Shown here: positions 49,486 to 58,800 of the stretch, piece after piece | How positions within the stretch are numbered: position 1 is the stretch's first letter | How the letters are laid out: each line of letters opens with the position of its first letter | Assembly: GCF_002116905.1 (NCBI RefSeq) | Contig: NZ_CP015118.1 | Span: 3,968,001 to 4,032,000, forward strand | Reading direction: 5' to 3' | DNA length: 64,000 bases | From: Piscinibacter gummiphilus | GTDB lineage: Bacteria > Pseudomonadota > Gammaproteobacteria > Burkholderiales > Burkholderiaceae_C | Program-made: the position numbers and the translations under genes | The notes under the pieces: model-generated | The model's input: only the letters and a program-made list of their open reading frames with translations | Databases searched by the model: none | What the model was told of the DNA's origin: nothing

Positions 49486-50349
49486 ATGAAGATTTTCGAC
49501 ACCGACACCACCCGGGCCGCGCTGCCCTTCGACCGCCTGGTTCCCGCGCTGGCCCGCGCCTTCGCCGACGGCGCCGAGGTGCCCTCCCGCCACGTGCACA
49601 CGCCGCCCGGCGGCACGGTGCTGATCATGCCGGCGTGGCAGGGCGGCTACCTGGGCATCAAGACCATCAACATCTTCCCCGGCAACGCCAAGCGCGGCCT
49701 GCCCGGTCTGTTCGCCACCTACGTGCTGTACGACGCCACCACGGGCGAGCCGCTCGCGCAGATCGACGGCAACGAGATCACCGCGCGGCGCACGGCCGGG
49801 GCATCCGCCCTCGCGGCCTCCAGGCTCGCCCGCCCGGATTCGAAACGCCTGGTGGTCGTGGGCCGGGGCCGCGTGGGCAGCCTGCTGGCCGACGCGTACC
49901 GCGCCGTGCTCCCGATCGAGCACGTGACCGTGTGGTTCCGCGGCTGCGGCATCGACCTGGAGACGGCGGTGCGGGAGGCCGACATCGTCAGCTGCGCCAC
50001 CCTCGCCACCGAACCGGTCGTGAAGGGCGAATGGCTCGCGCCCGGCAGCCACCTGGACCTCATCGGCAGCTTCACGCCGCGGATGCGCGAGGCCGACGAC
50101 GACTGCTTCCGCGGCGCGTCGCTCTACGTCGACACGCCCGAGGCGCTGGTCAAGAGCGGCGAACTGCTGGGGCCGATGTCGCTGGGCGTGTTCGCCGCCG
50201 GCGACGTGAAGGGCACGCTGGAGGCGCTGTGCCGGGGCGAGTCGCCCGGCCGCACGAGCGCGGCGGAACGCACGGTGTTCAAGTCGGTGGGCTCCGCGCT
50301 GGAGGACCTCGCCGCCGCGGTGCTGGTGTTCACAACGCCGCAGCCCTGA
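49486..50349 (+). CDS. Ornithine cyclodeaminase/mu-crystallin family protein
   Basis: A 287-residue NAD(P)-dependent enzyme. Family marks: HVHTPPGGTVLIMPAW, GIKTINIFPGN, NEITARRTAGASALA, the Rossmann glycine motif VVGRGRVGSLLADAY, and IGSFTPRMREADDD. Relatives are ornithine cyclodeaminases, alanine dehydrogenases or 1-pyrroline-2-carboxylate reductases; with the short length and this motif set the last is a fair guess, but no neighbour settles it. Its last 20 bases overlap the 3' end of the convergent permease gene. Confidence 0.85.
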   Translation: MKIFDTDTTRAALPFDRLVPALARAFADGAEVPSRHVHTPPGGTVLIMPAWQGGYLGIKTINIFPGNAKRGLPGLFATYVLYDATTGEPLAQIDGNEITARRTAGASALAASRLARPDSKRLVVVGRGRVGSLLADAYRAVLPIEHVTVWFRGCGIDLETAVREADIVSCATLATEPVVKGEWLAPGSHLDLIGSFTPRMREADDDCFRGASLYVDTPEALVKSGELLGPMSLGVFAAGDVKGTLEALCRGESPGRTSAAERTVFKSVGSALEDLAAAVLVFTTPQP

Positions 50350-52867
50350 GCGTCTCCACCACCGGCTTGCGCAGCACCTCGCGCAGGCCCCACCAGCCGG
50401 CCGCCAGCGCCAGCACCGCGCCGGCCGTCGCGCCGGCCAGCGGCACCCACGGCGACGGCGTCCAGGTGAACTGGAAGACGAACTTCGCGAGCGCCCAGCC
50501 CACCGCCATCGCCGCACCCGAGGCCAGGAACCCCGCCAGCGCACCCACGCCCAGCAGCTCGGCGCGCTGCACCTGGCCCAGCAGCTTCGCGCTGGCACCC
50601 AGCGCGCGCATCACCGCGAACTCGCGCGACCGCGCCTCGCGGGTGGCCGTGACGGCCGCGAACAGCACGACGAGGCCGGCGGCCAGCGTGAAGCCGAAGA
50701 GGAACTCGACCGCCCGCACCACCTGGTCGAGCACCCGCTGCAGCTGGCCGATGGACTGCGACACGTCCACGTTCGTGATGTTCGGGAAGTCGTGGCTCAG
50801 GCGGTTGTCGAAGCCGGGCACGTCGGGCGCGCGGAAGGCCGCGATGTAAGTGGACGGCAGGTCGGGCATCTCGGCCTTCGGGTACATCACGAAGAAGTTC
50901 GCGCGCATCGAGCCCCAGTCGAGCTTGCGCAGGCTGGTGATGCGCGCCTCGGACATCTGCCCGGCGATGTCGAACCGCAGCGTGTCGCCCATCTTCAGCT
51001 TCAGCGTCTCGGCGAGGCCCTCCTCCACGCTGACCGCCCCGTCCTCCTCCGGCGTCCACAGGCCCTGCACGAGCGTGTTGTGCTGGGGCATCGCGGCGGC
51101 GTGGCTCAGGTTGAACTCGCGGTCGAGCAGGCGCTTGGCGCGGTCGTCGGTCATCGACTCCGGGTCCACGGCCTTGCCGTTCACGGCCACCAGGCGGCCC
51201 CGGATCATCGGGTACCAGTCGTACTTCTTCACGCCGGCCTCGTCCAGCAGCGCCCGGAAGCCCTCGCCCTGCTCCGGCATCACGTTGATCACGAAGCGGT
51301 TGGGCGCGTCGGGCGGCGTGGCCTGGCGCCAGCTGGAGATCAGGTCGGTGCGCAGCAGCACCAGCAGGCACAGCGCGAGCAGCCCCACGCTGAGCGCCGA
51401 CACCTGCAGCACGGCGAACGCCGGCCGCGCGGCGATCTGCCGGGTGGCCAGCACGAGCCAGCGCGGCGCGCGCGAGTCGGGCACGGCCCGGCGCAGCACC
51501 TGCACGGCCACCCACGACAGCGCGGCGAACACCACCACGGCGCCGGCGAACCCGCCCACCGCGATCAGCCCCAGCTTGAGGTCCGACGACACGGCGAGCA
51601 GCAGCGCCGCGAAGCCGATCGCCCCGGCCGCCAGCACGGCGAGCGACGCGGGCTTGAGCGCGCCCACGTCGCGGCGGATCACGCGCAGCGGCGGCACCTG
51701 GGCCAGCTGCAGCACCGGCGGCAGCCCGAAACCCATCAGCAGCGTGAAGCCCACGCCCACGCCGAACAGCGCGGGCCAAAGACTCGCCGCCGGCAGCGTG
51801 GCCTTCACGATCCCGGCCAGCAGCACGACGAACACGTGGTGCACCGCGTAGCCCAGCAGCACGCCGCCCAGGCTCGCGATGGCGCCCACGAACACGAACT
51901 CGACGAGGTACTGCAGCGCGATGGTGCGCTGCGACAGACCCAGCACGCGCAGCATCGCGCAGTCGTCGAGGTGGCGGTTCGCGAAGTCGCGCGCGGCGAT
52001 GCCCACGGCCACGGCCGCCAGCAGTGCGGCCAGCAGCGCCACGAGGTTCAGGAACTTCGACGCCCGGTCGAGCGTCTGGCGCATCTCCGGGCGGCCGTTC
52101 TCGAGCGACTCCACGCGCACGCCGCGCAGCGACCCCGTCTTGACCTGCGCGTCGGCCCAGGCCACGAAGCCGGCCACGGCGGGATCGGTGCCGGCCACGG
52201 CCAGGCGGTAGGTGACGCGGCTGGCCGGCTGGATCAGTGCGGTGGCGGCGAGGTCGGCCTCGTTGAGCATCACCCGCGGCGAGAAGCTCAGGAAGCCGGC
52301 GCCCCGGTCGGGCTCCTGAAGGATCACGGCGGCGATGGTGAGGGACGCGTCCCCGAGCAGCAGCGGGTCGCCCACCTTCAGCTGCAGCGACTCGAGCAGG
52401 CCGGGGTCGACCCACACCGTGCCCGGCGCGGGCGCGGCATTGGACGGGGTGCCCTCGTCCGAGGCGGCCTGGCCCAGCGTCAGTTGCCCGCGCAGCGGGT
52501 AGCCGGCCGTCACCGCCTTCACCGACACCAGCCGCGACGCCCCGCCCTTGTCGTCGGGCGCCCGGCCCATGCTCGGGAAACCCGTGGTGCGAACCGTCTG
52601 CAGGCCGCGCGTGCGCGCCTGCTCGGCGAAGGCGGCCGGCGTGGGCTGGTCGCTCGCCACGATGGCGTCGCCGCCCAGCAGCTGGCGGGCGTCCCGGGCA
52701 AGGCCCTGGTTCAGGCGGTCGGCGAAGAAGCCCACGGCGGCGAGCGCGGCCACGGCCAGCATCACGGCCACCACCAGCAGGCGCAGTTCGCCGGCGCGGA
52801 AGTCGCGCCAGAGCTGCCGCCAGGCGAGGGTCCAGACGGAAACGGCAGGCGGCGGGGGCGTGGTCAT
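50330..52867 (-). CDS. Large FtsX-type ABC transporter permease (YbbP-like)
   Basis: An 845-residue membrane protein with ten or so predicted helices and two FtsX domains (around 255-390 and 715-845), separated by periplasmic MacB-like segments. The pattern matches YbbP-type permeases, which pair with a small ATPase (YbbA) and are thought to act on lipids or envelope substrates. I chose the ATG at 52867, followed by a cytoplasmic TLAWRQLWRDFRAGELRLL start and the first helix. No ATPase gene is adjacent, which is unusual. It is divergent from the dioxygenase gene. Confidence 0.88.
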   Translation of the reverse strand: MTTPPPPAVSVWTLAWRQLWRDFRAGELRLLVVAVMLAVAALAAVGFFADRLNQGLARDARQLLGGDAIVASDQPTPAAFAEQARTRGLQTVRTTGFPSMGRAPDDKGGASRLVSVKAVTAGYPLRGQLTLGQAASDEGTPSNAAPAPGTVWVDPGLLESLQLKVGDPLLLGDASLTIAAVILQEPDRGAGFLSFSPRVMLNEADLAATALIQPASRVTYRLAVAGTDPAVAGFVAWADAQVKTGSLRGVRVESLENGRPEMRQTLDRASKFLNLVALLAALLAAVAVGIAARDFANRHLDDCAMLRVLGLSQRTIALQYLVEFVFVGAIASLGGVLLGYAVHHVFVVLLAGIVKATLPAASLWPALFGVGVGFTLLMGFGLPPVLQLAQVPPLRVIRRDVGALKPASLAVLAAGAIGFAALLLAVSSDLKLGLIAVGGFAGAVVVFAALSWVAVQVLRRAVPDSRAPRWLVLATRQIAARPAFAVLQVSALSVGLLALCLLVLLRTDLISSWRQATPPDAPNRFVINVMPEQGEGFRALLDEAGVKKYDWYPMIRGRLVAVNGKAVDPESMTDDRAKRLLDREFNLSHAAAMPQHNTLVQGLWTPEEDGAVSVEEGLAETLKLKMGDTLRFDIAGQMSEARITSLRKLDWGSMRANFFVMYPKAEMPDLPSTYIAAFRAPDVPGFDNRLSHDFPNITNVDVSQSIGQLQRVLDQVVRAVEFLFGFTLAAGLVVLFAAVTATREARSREFAVMRALGASAKLLGQVQRAELLGVGALAGFLASGAAMAVGWALAKFVFQFTWTPSPWVPLAGATAGAVLALAAGWWGLREVLRKPVVETLRAAAL

Positions 52868-52985
52868 GGGCGTACGGCGTTCGGGAGCAATGCCGGCGAC
52901 GTTAACCGATCCGGCACAACCCGATCGAACGCCGCGTGCAAATCCACCGAACGGTCGCCCCATCCCCCGGTGCTGTAATTTCCCG

Positions 52986-53819
52986 ATGAACACCCTGCCC
53001 CCGCTTTTCCTGTCCCACGGTTCGCCGATGCTCGCGCTGGAACCCGGCGCCACCGGCGAGTTCGTCGCGCGCCTCGGCCCCGCCATCGACCGCGCCTTCG
53101 GCCGGCCGAAGGCGGTGCTGGCCGTCTCTGCCCACAGCACGGCCCGCGAGCCGGTGCTGCTCGCCTCGGCCCGCCAGCACGCCGTGTACGACTTCGGCGG
53201 CTTCCCCGACGCGCTCTACCAGCTCCAGTACAACCCTCCGGGCGCCCCCGAACTCGCGCCGCGGGTGGCCGCCCTGCTGGGCGAGGCTGGTGAACGGGCG
53301 CACGTGCTCGACCAGGGCGGGCTGGACCACGGCATCTGGAGCATGCTGCGCTTCATGTACCCGGAGGCCGACATCCCCGTGCTTCCGCTCGCCTGGATGC
53401 CCCACCGCCCGCCGGCCGAGCAGTTCGCGTTCGGCCAGGCGCTGGCCGCGCTGTCGGACGAAGGGGTGCTGGTGATGGGCAGCGGCAGCATCACGCACAA
53501 CCTGCGCCGCGTGTTCGCGCAGGGCCGTGCCGACGTCGGTGCGCCGGAGATTCCCGAGAGCCGCGGCTTCCGCGACTGGTTCGCCGAACGGAGCGCCGCC
53601 CGCGACTGGCCGGCGCTGTGGAACTACCGCCGCCTGGCTCCGTCGGCCGCGGACATGCACCCCACCGACGAACACCTGCTGCCGTGGTTCGTGGCGGCCG
53701 GCGCCGGCGGCGAGGCCACCGCGCCGCTGCGGCTGCACGAGGGCGTCACCTACGGCTGCCTCGGGATGGACGTCTACGCGTTCGGACCGTCGGCATCGGC
53801 CCTGGCGGCGGCGTTGTGA
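52986..53819 (+). CDS. DODA-type extradiol ring-opening dioxygenase (LigB family)
   Basis: A 277-residue class III extradiol dioxygenase homologue. The likely metal ligands are H11 (LFLSHGSPM), and histidines in SAHSTARE, GLDHGIW and the TYGCLGMD-preceding region. The family includes plant DOPA dioxygenase and bacterial YgiD. The start ATG follows an open upstream frame but gives the family's first residues (LPPLFLSHGSP). The physiological substrate is unknown. Confidence 0.9.
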   Translation: MNTLPPLFLSHGSPMLALEPGATGEFVARLGPAIDRAFGRPKAVLAVSAHSTAREPVLLASARQHAVYDFGGFPDALYQLQYNPPGAPELAPRVAALLGEAGERAHVLDQGGLDHGIWSMLRFMYPEADIPVLPLAWMPHRPPAEQFAFGQALAALSDEGVLVMGSGSITHNLRRVFAQGRADVGAPEIPESRGFRDWFAERSAARDWPALWNYRRLAPSAADMHPTDEHLLPWFVAAGAGGEATAPLRLHEGVTYGCLGMDVYAFGPSASALAAAL

Positions 53820-53869
53820 CACGGGGGGCGGTTAGCATTGCGGCTTTCTCACCGCACACAGGAAACGCC

Positions 53870-54217
53870 ATGCAAACCACCGCCTCCGGCCTGCAATACG
53901 AAGACACCGTCCCGGGCACGGGCGACGAAGCGAAGGCCGGCCAGCACGTGACCGTGCACTACACCGGCTGGCTCTACAACAACGGCGTCAAGGGCGCCAA
54001 GTTCGACAGCAGCAAGGACCGCAACGATCCGTTCGAGTTCGGCCTCGGCGCCGGCATGGTCATCCGCGGCTGGGACGAAGGCGTGCAGGGCATGAAGGTC
54101 GGCGGCACCCGCGTGCTGGTGATCCCGCCCGAGCTGGGCTACGGCGCCCGCGGCGCCGGCGGCGTGATCCCGCCGAACGCCACGCTGATGTTCGAAGTCG
54201 AACTGCTGGGCGTCTGA
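53870..54217 (+). CDS. FKBP-type peptidyl-prolyl cis-trans isomerase
   Basis: A 115-residue single-domain FKBP without signal peptide, so cytoplasmic. Motifs: QHVTVHYTGWL, KFDSSKDRNDPFEFGLG, VIRGWDEGVQGMKVGG, LGYGARG and IPPNATLMFEVELL. All main active-site aromatics (Y, F, W, Y) are present. It starts 50 bases after the dioxygenase gene with an AGGAAA ribosome-binding site. Confidence 0.96.
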   Translation: MQTTASGLQYEDTVPGTGDEAKAGQHVTVHYTGWLYNNGVKGAKFDSSKDRNDPFEFGLGAGMVIRGWDEGVQGMKVGGTRVLVIPPELGYGARGAGGVIPPNATLMFEVELLGV

Positions 54218-54249
54218 CCGCCCCCCCGGCATCGCGCGGCCCGTCTCCC

Positions 54250-55152
54250 ATGACGATCCAGTACGACATCACGCACACCACCACCTACCGCTACCGCAAG
54301 CCGGTGACGTTCGGGGAGCACCGCGTGATGTTCCGCCCGCGCGACAGCCACGACCTGCGGGTGCTCGCGACCGACCTGGTCGTGAGCCCCGAGGCCGCCG
54401 TGCGGCTGATCCAGGATCCCCACTCGAATTCGGTGGCCCTCGTGACGCCGCTCGGCGAGGCCGAGGAACTGCGCATCGTCTGCAGCTTCCGCATCGAGCA
54501 CGCGGTGACCAACAACCTCGAGCTGCCGCTGTCGCCCGGCGCCGAGTTCTTCCCCTTCTCGTATTCAGTCGAGGAACGTTTTGACCTCGAACAGTACCTG
54601 CGTCCGCACTACGACGACCCGTTCGGGAGGCTGTCCACGTGGGCGCGGCAGTTCATCCGCACCGACGGCCCCACCGGCACGCGCGACCTGCTGGTCGCGA
54701 TGAACCAGTTCATCAAGAACGAGTTCACCTACGCCGGCCGGGACGAGGAAGGCACGCAAACGCCACTCGACACCCTGGCCAACCGGAGCGGCAGCTGCCG
54801 CGATTTCGCGCTGCTGATGATGGAGGCCGCGCGCCGCCTGGGCGTGGCGACCCGCTTCGTGTCGGGCTACCTGTACGACCCGGCCCTCGACCGCGCCGCC
54901 ATCGAGGGCGAGAACGAGACCCCGTCGGACACCGTCGGCGCCGGCGCCACCCACGCCTGGCTCCAGGCCTACCTGCCCGGCGCCGGCTGGGTGCCCTTCG
55001 ATCCCACGAACAACCTCACCGGCGGCTCGCAGCTCGTGCGGGTGGGCGTCGCCCGCGACCCGCGGCTGGCCGCACCCATCTCGGGCAGCTGGTACGGCGA
55101 ACCGGACGCCTACCTGGGCATGACGGTGGACGTGCGGGTCCGGCGCGTCTGA
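54250..55152 (+). CDS. Transglutaminase-like family protein
   Basis: A 300-residue protein with an N-terminal bacterial transglutaminase-like domain (YDITHTTTYRYRKPVTFGEHRVMFRPRD) and a papain-like core. The catalytic triad is probably Cys in SGSCRDFALLMMEAARRLG, His in GATHAWLQAYLPG and Asp in WVPFDPTN. It has no signal peptide. Members are often encoded near peptide-modifying genes, but nothing here indicates the substrate. Confidence 0.9.
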   Translation: MTIQYDITHTTTYRYRKPVTFGEHRVMFRPRDSHDLRVLATDLVVSPEAAVRLIQDPHSNSVALVTPLGEAEELRIVCSFRIEHAVTNNLELPLSPGAEFFPFSYSVEERFDLEQYLRPHYDDPFGRLSTWARQFIRTDGPTGTRDLLVAMNQFIKNEFTYAGRDEEGTQTPLDTLANRSGSCRDFALLMMEAARRLGVATRFVSGYLYDPALDRAAIEGENETPSDTVGAGATHAWLQAYLPGAGWVPFDPTNNLTGGSQLVRVGVARDPRLAAPISGSWYGEPDAYLGMTVDVRVRRV

Positions 55153-55159
55153 CCCCGAC

Positions 55160-55273
55160 CGCCGAACGAAAGGCAAGCGCAGCGAAGCCGACCGATCAAG
55201 CCACCCGCGAGGACGGGTCTCCCGGCCGACCCGGGGCGTCCCTCGGGGGCAGGAGCGAAGCGACTGGGGGGAC
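55160..55273 (+). repeat. Extragenic repeat, copy C
   Basis: A shorter relative of the repeats at 7078 and 7563 filling the gap between two convergent genes. It contains an intact version of the IS110 target (GGGGCGTCC-CT-CGGGGGCAGG, CT core at 55242-55243). Its CGACTGGGGGGAC end lies directly against the stop codon of the gene at 55274, as copies A and B do at flgN and ycgR. Confidence 0.85.
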
Positions 55274-55816
55274 TCAATGAAGCGTCCCCGACACGGGCCG
55301 CCCCACCGGATCGTCGTCCTCGTCCTCGTCATCCTCCGCCGGCCGGTCGAACGCCTCCATCAGGTGCGCCTTGCGCGCCAGCATGCGCGCGCCCAGCTCG
55401 CCCAGGTCGATGCCGGACGGCGGCAACTGGGGCAGCGTGACGTCGTGCACCTGCTGCATGCGGCCCACCAGGTCGCGGCCCAGGGCCAGCACCTTGGTGT
55501 CGAAGCGCAGGTCGCCGGGGTCGCCCATCGACAGCTGGGCGATCAGGGCCCAGGCCGTGTCGTGGAAAGCCTGGAACGGTGACAGGTCGATGCCCGCGAC
55601 GTGCAGCGAGGGGAACAGCATCTCCTCCTCCACCTGGGTGTTCAGCGTGACCTCGAGGCTGATGCGCTCGACGATGGCCAGCTTCTCGGCCTCGGTGGGG
55701 TCGCCCACGCGTTCGCAGAGCGCCGCGTAAGCGTCGAGCAGCTGGCTCACCGACGCTCGGTTCTGCAGCAGCACGCCGATGACGTCGGCCGGGGTGGGGG
55801 TGACGTGGACGGTCAT
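55274..55816 (-). CDS. Degenerate hemerythrin-like protein
   Basis: A 180-residue four-helix protein resembling hemerythrin HHE proteins (DVIGVLLQNR, EVTLNTQVEEEMLFPSL, AFHDTAWALIAQL, MQQVHDVTLPQL). Several iron-ligand positions are not the usual residues: Asn at 19 and 59 where His is expected, and Leu at 128 where a Glu is usual. Glu63, His85 and His124 remain. It probably does not hold a normal di-iron centre. The C-terminus is very acidic (AEDDEDEDDD). It precedes the glucan synthase gene's 3' end on the same strand; no link is obvious. Confidence 0.7.
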   Translation of the reverse strand: MTVHVTPTPADVIGVLLQNRASVSQLLDAYAALCERVGDPTEAEKLAIVERISLEVTLNTQVEEEMLFPSLHVAGIDLSPFQAFHDTAWALIAQLSMGDPGDLRFDTKVLALGRDLVGRMQQVHDVTLPQLPPSGIDLGELGARMLARKAHLMEAFDRPAEDDEDEDDDPVGRPVSGTLH

Positions 55817-55873
55817 GGGAGTCTCCGGGACGAGTGAGTGATGCGGGGAATGGCGTGCGCGCCCATGGTGCCA

Positions 55874-58800
55874 TCAGGCGGACGGCGCCGCCAGCGTCGC
55901 GACGATGCGGTGGCGGGCGCCGTCGTCCTTCAGTGAAACACCGTCCGGGCCCGCCACCGGCTCGCCGTCGTGTTCGAAGGCCACCCGTCCGCCGGTGGCG
56001 CGGTGCGGGTTGCGCAGTTCGATGTCGTACCACGAGCCGCCGTGCCGCAGCGTGATGCGGTAGCCCGGCCACGTGGCGGGGATGCACGGGCGCAGCCGCA
56101 GCACGCCGGCGCGCAGGTCGAGCCCCAGGATCTCCTCCAGGCCCACGCGGTAGTACCAGCCGGCCGCGCCGGTGTACCAGGTCCAGCCGCCCTTGCCGGT
56201 GTGCGGCGCCTCGCCGTAGATGTCGGCGGCCATCACGTACGGCTCGACGCGGTAGCGCTGCACCTCCACGCGCGAATCGCTGCGGGCCACCGGGTTGATC
56301 ATGCGGAACAGTTCGTCGGCCCGGGCCGCGTCGCCCATGCGCGCGAAGGCCATCACGGTCCAGACGGCCGCGTGCGTGTACTGCCCGCCGTTCTCGCGGA
56401 TGCCGGGCACGTAGCCCTTGATGTAGCCCGGGTCGTGCACCGTCTTGTCGAAGCTCGGGGTGAAGAGGCGGATGATGCCGGCCTGCCGGTCGACGAGCAT
56501 CCGGTCGAGGTTTTCCATGCCCTCGCGCGCGCGGGCCGGGTCTCCGCCACCCGCGATGACGGCCCAGCTCTGGCCGAGCGAGTCGATGCGGCATTCGTCG
56601 TTGGACGCCGATCCGAGCGGCGCGCCGTCGTCGAAGTAGGCGCGGCGGTACCAGGCGCCGTCCCAGGCTTCGGCGTCGATCGCGGCGATGAGTTCCTCCG
56701 ACTGCTTCGTCCAGTCGGCCACGAGGTCGTCGCGGCCGCGGCTGCGCGCGCACGGGATGAACGCGTCGAGCACGCCCTTCAGGAACCAGGCCATCCAGAC
56801 GCTTTCGCCCTCGCCCTTCCAGCCCACGCGGTTCATGCCGTCGTTCCAGTCGCCGCAGCCCATCAGCGGCAGGCCGTGGCGGCCACGGGCGCGGCTGACC
56901 TCGATGGTGCGCACGCAGTGTTCGAACAGCGAGGCGCTTTCAGCCGACACGGTGGGTTCGAAGTAGATGCTCTCCTCGTGGGGCGGCAGCGTGGGGCCTT
57001 CGAGGAAGGACACCGGTCGGTCGAGCACGCGGTCGTCGCCCGTGACCGACACATAGTGCGCCACCGCGAGCGGCAACCACAGGCGGTCGTCCGAGAACGT
57101 GGTGCGCACGCCCTTGCCGCTCGGCGGGTGCCACCAGTGCTGCACGTCGCCCTGCACGAACTGCTGCGCGGCCGCCCGCAGCAGGTGCTCGCGCACGTGA
57201 CCCGGCCAGGCCAGCACGAGCGACATCACGTCCTGCAGCTGGTCGCGGAAGCCGTAGGCGCCGCCTGCCTGGTAGAAGCCGCAGCGGCCCAGCACACGGC
57301 TGCTCAGCGTCTGGTACGGCAGCCACCGGTTGATCAGCAGGTCGCGCGCCCGGTCCGGCGTCTCGACCTGCACCGCGCCCAGCAGCCCGTCCCACTGCGC
57401 GATCACGTGCTCGAGCGTGGCGTCGGCGCCCTGCGTGCACATGCGCGCCAGTTCGTCGGCGCCGGCGATGCTGGCCGCCTGGCCGAACGCGAAGACCACC
57501 TCGCGCGTCTCCCCCGGGGCCAGCCGCACGTCGGTCTGCATCACCCAGCACGGGTCCGGCCCCACGCCCACGGCCTGCCGCAGCGGCGGCCCGCCTTCGA
57601 GCGCCTGCGGCGCCGCGAGGCTGCCGCCCACGCCGAAGAACTCGGCGCGGTCACAGGTCCAGCCGCTCACCGGGGCGGAGCAGCTCATCCAGGCGATGTC
57701 GCGGCCGAAGTCGGCGTTGGCCGGGTTGCGGGCGTAGAGCGACAGGTTGTCCACGCTGGGTGAGCCCGCCCACGTCGAGACCAGATCGACCCGCCCGCTG
57801 CGGCTGTCGCCCAGCACCAGGTTCACGACGCCCGTGACGGCGAGCGAGCGGCGGCGGCCGCTCTGGTTCGACAGGCGCAGGCGCAGGAACTTGACCGGCT
57901 TGTCCCACGCGACGAAGTGCGTGAGCTCCGAGTCGATGCCGTCGATCCGGGCGGTGAAGCGGGTGTAGCCCGCACCGTGGGCGCATTCGTAGACCGCCTC
58001 GGGCACGCGGCGCGGCTGCGCCGTGGGGGTCCAGTACGCCCCCGATTGGCGGTCGCTCACGTACACGAGCTCGGACGACGGGTCGCTCAGCGCGTCGTTG
58101 GACCACGGCGACAGCTGGTTCTCGCGCGCGTTCATGCGCCACGTGAAGGCGGAACCGCTTTCGGTGACCAGCGTGCCCATGTGCGGGCTCGCGATCACGT
58201 TGGACCACGGCGACGGCGTGGCGCGGCCCGGTGGCAGCACGATGCGGTACTCGCGGCCGTGGTCGGCGAACCCGCCCAGGCCGTTGAAGAACTCCAGTTC
58301 GTCCTCGGCCGTGGCGCGGCTGTGCGCGGCGCCGCTGACCGACGGCACGTCGCGCGCGGCCGGCACCGGCGGGCCGTGCGGCTCTCGCGGCGCGCGCCGG
58401 CGCAGCTGGTCGGCGAGCAACCCCTGCCCGCCCCGCAGGAACACGCGGCACACCGTCATCAGCAGGCGGCGCTCGTCGTCGGGCAGCCGATCGCCCTGCA
58501 GCACGTAGACGAAACCCTGCGAGCCGCCCTGGTCGGGGCCCGCGCCGGCCTGCCGGATCAGGCCCTCGATGGCGTGCTGCATGTCGCCCGAGTACGACGT
58601 GGCCCGGTCGTTGATGATCACGATGTCGGCGGCGAACGAGCGGGCCCGCCAGAACTGGTGGGCCTGCACCAGCTGGTGCACGAGCGGCAGGTCCTCGTGG
58701 GCGTCCACGGCCACCAGCAGGATGGGCCGGTCGCCCGAGATGCCGTAGCGCCACATCGCCCGCTTCGACAGCTGGTTGCCCCGCATGAACTCGCGGCCCG

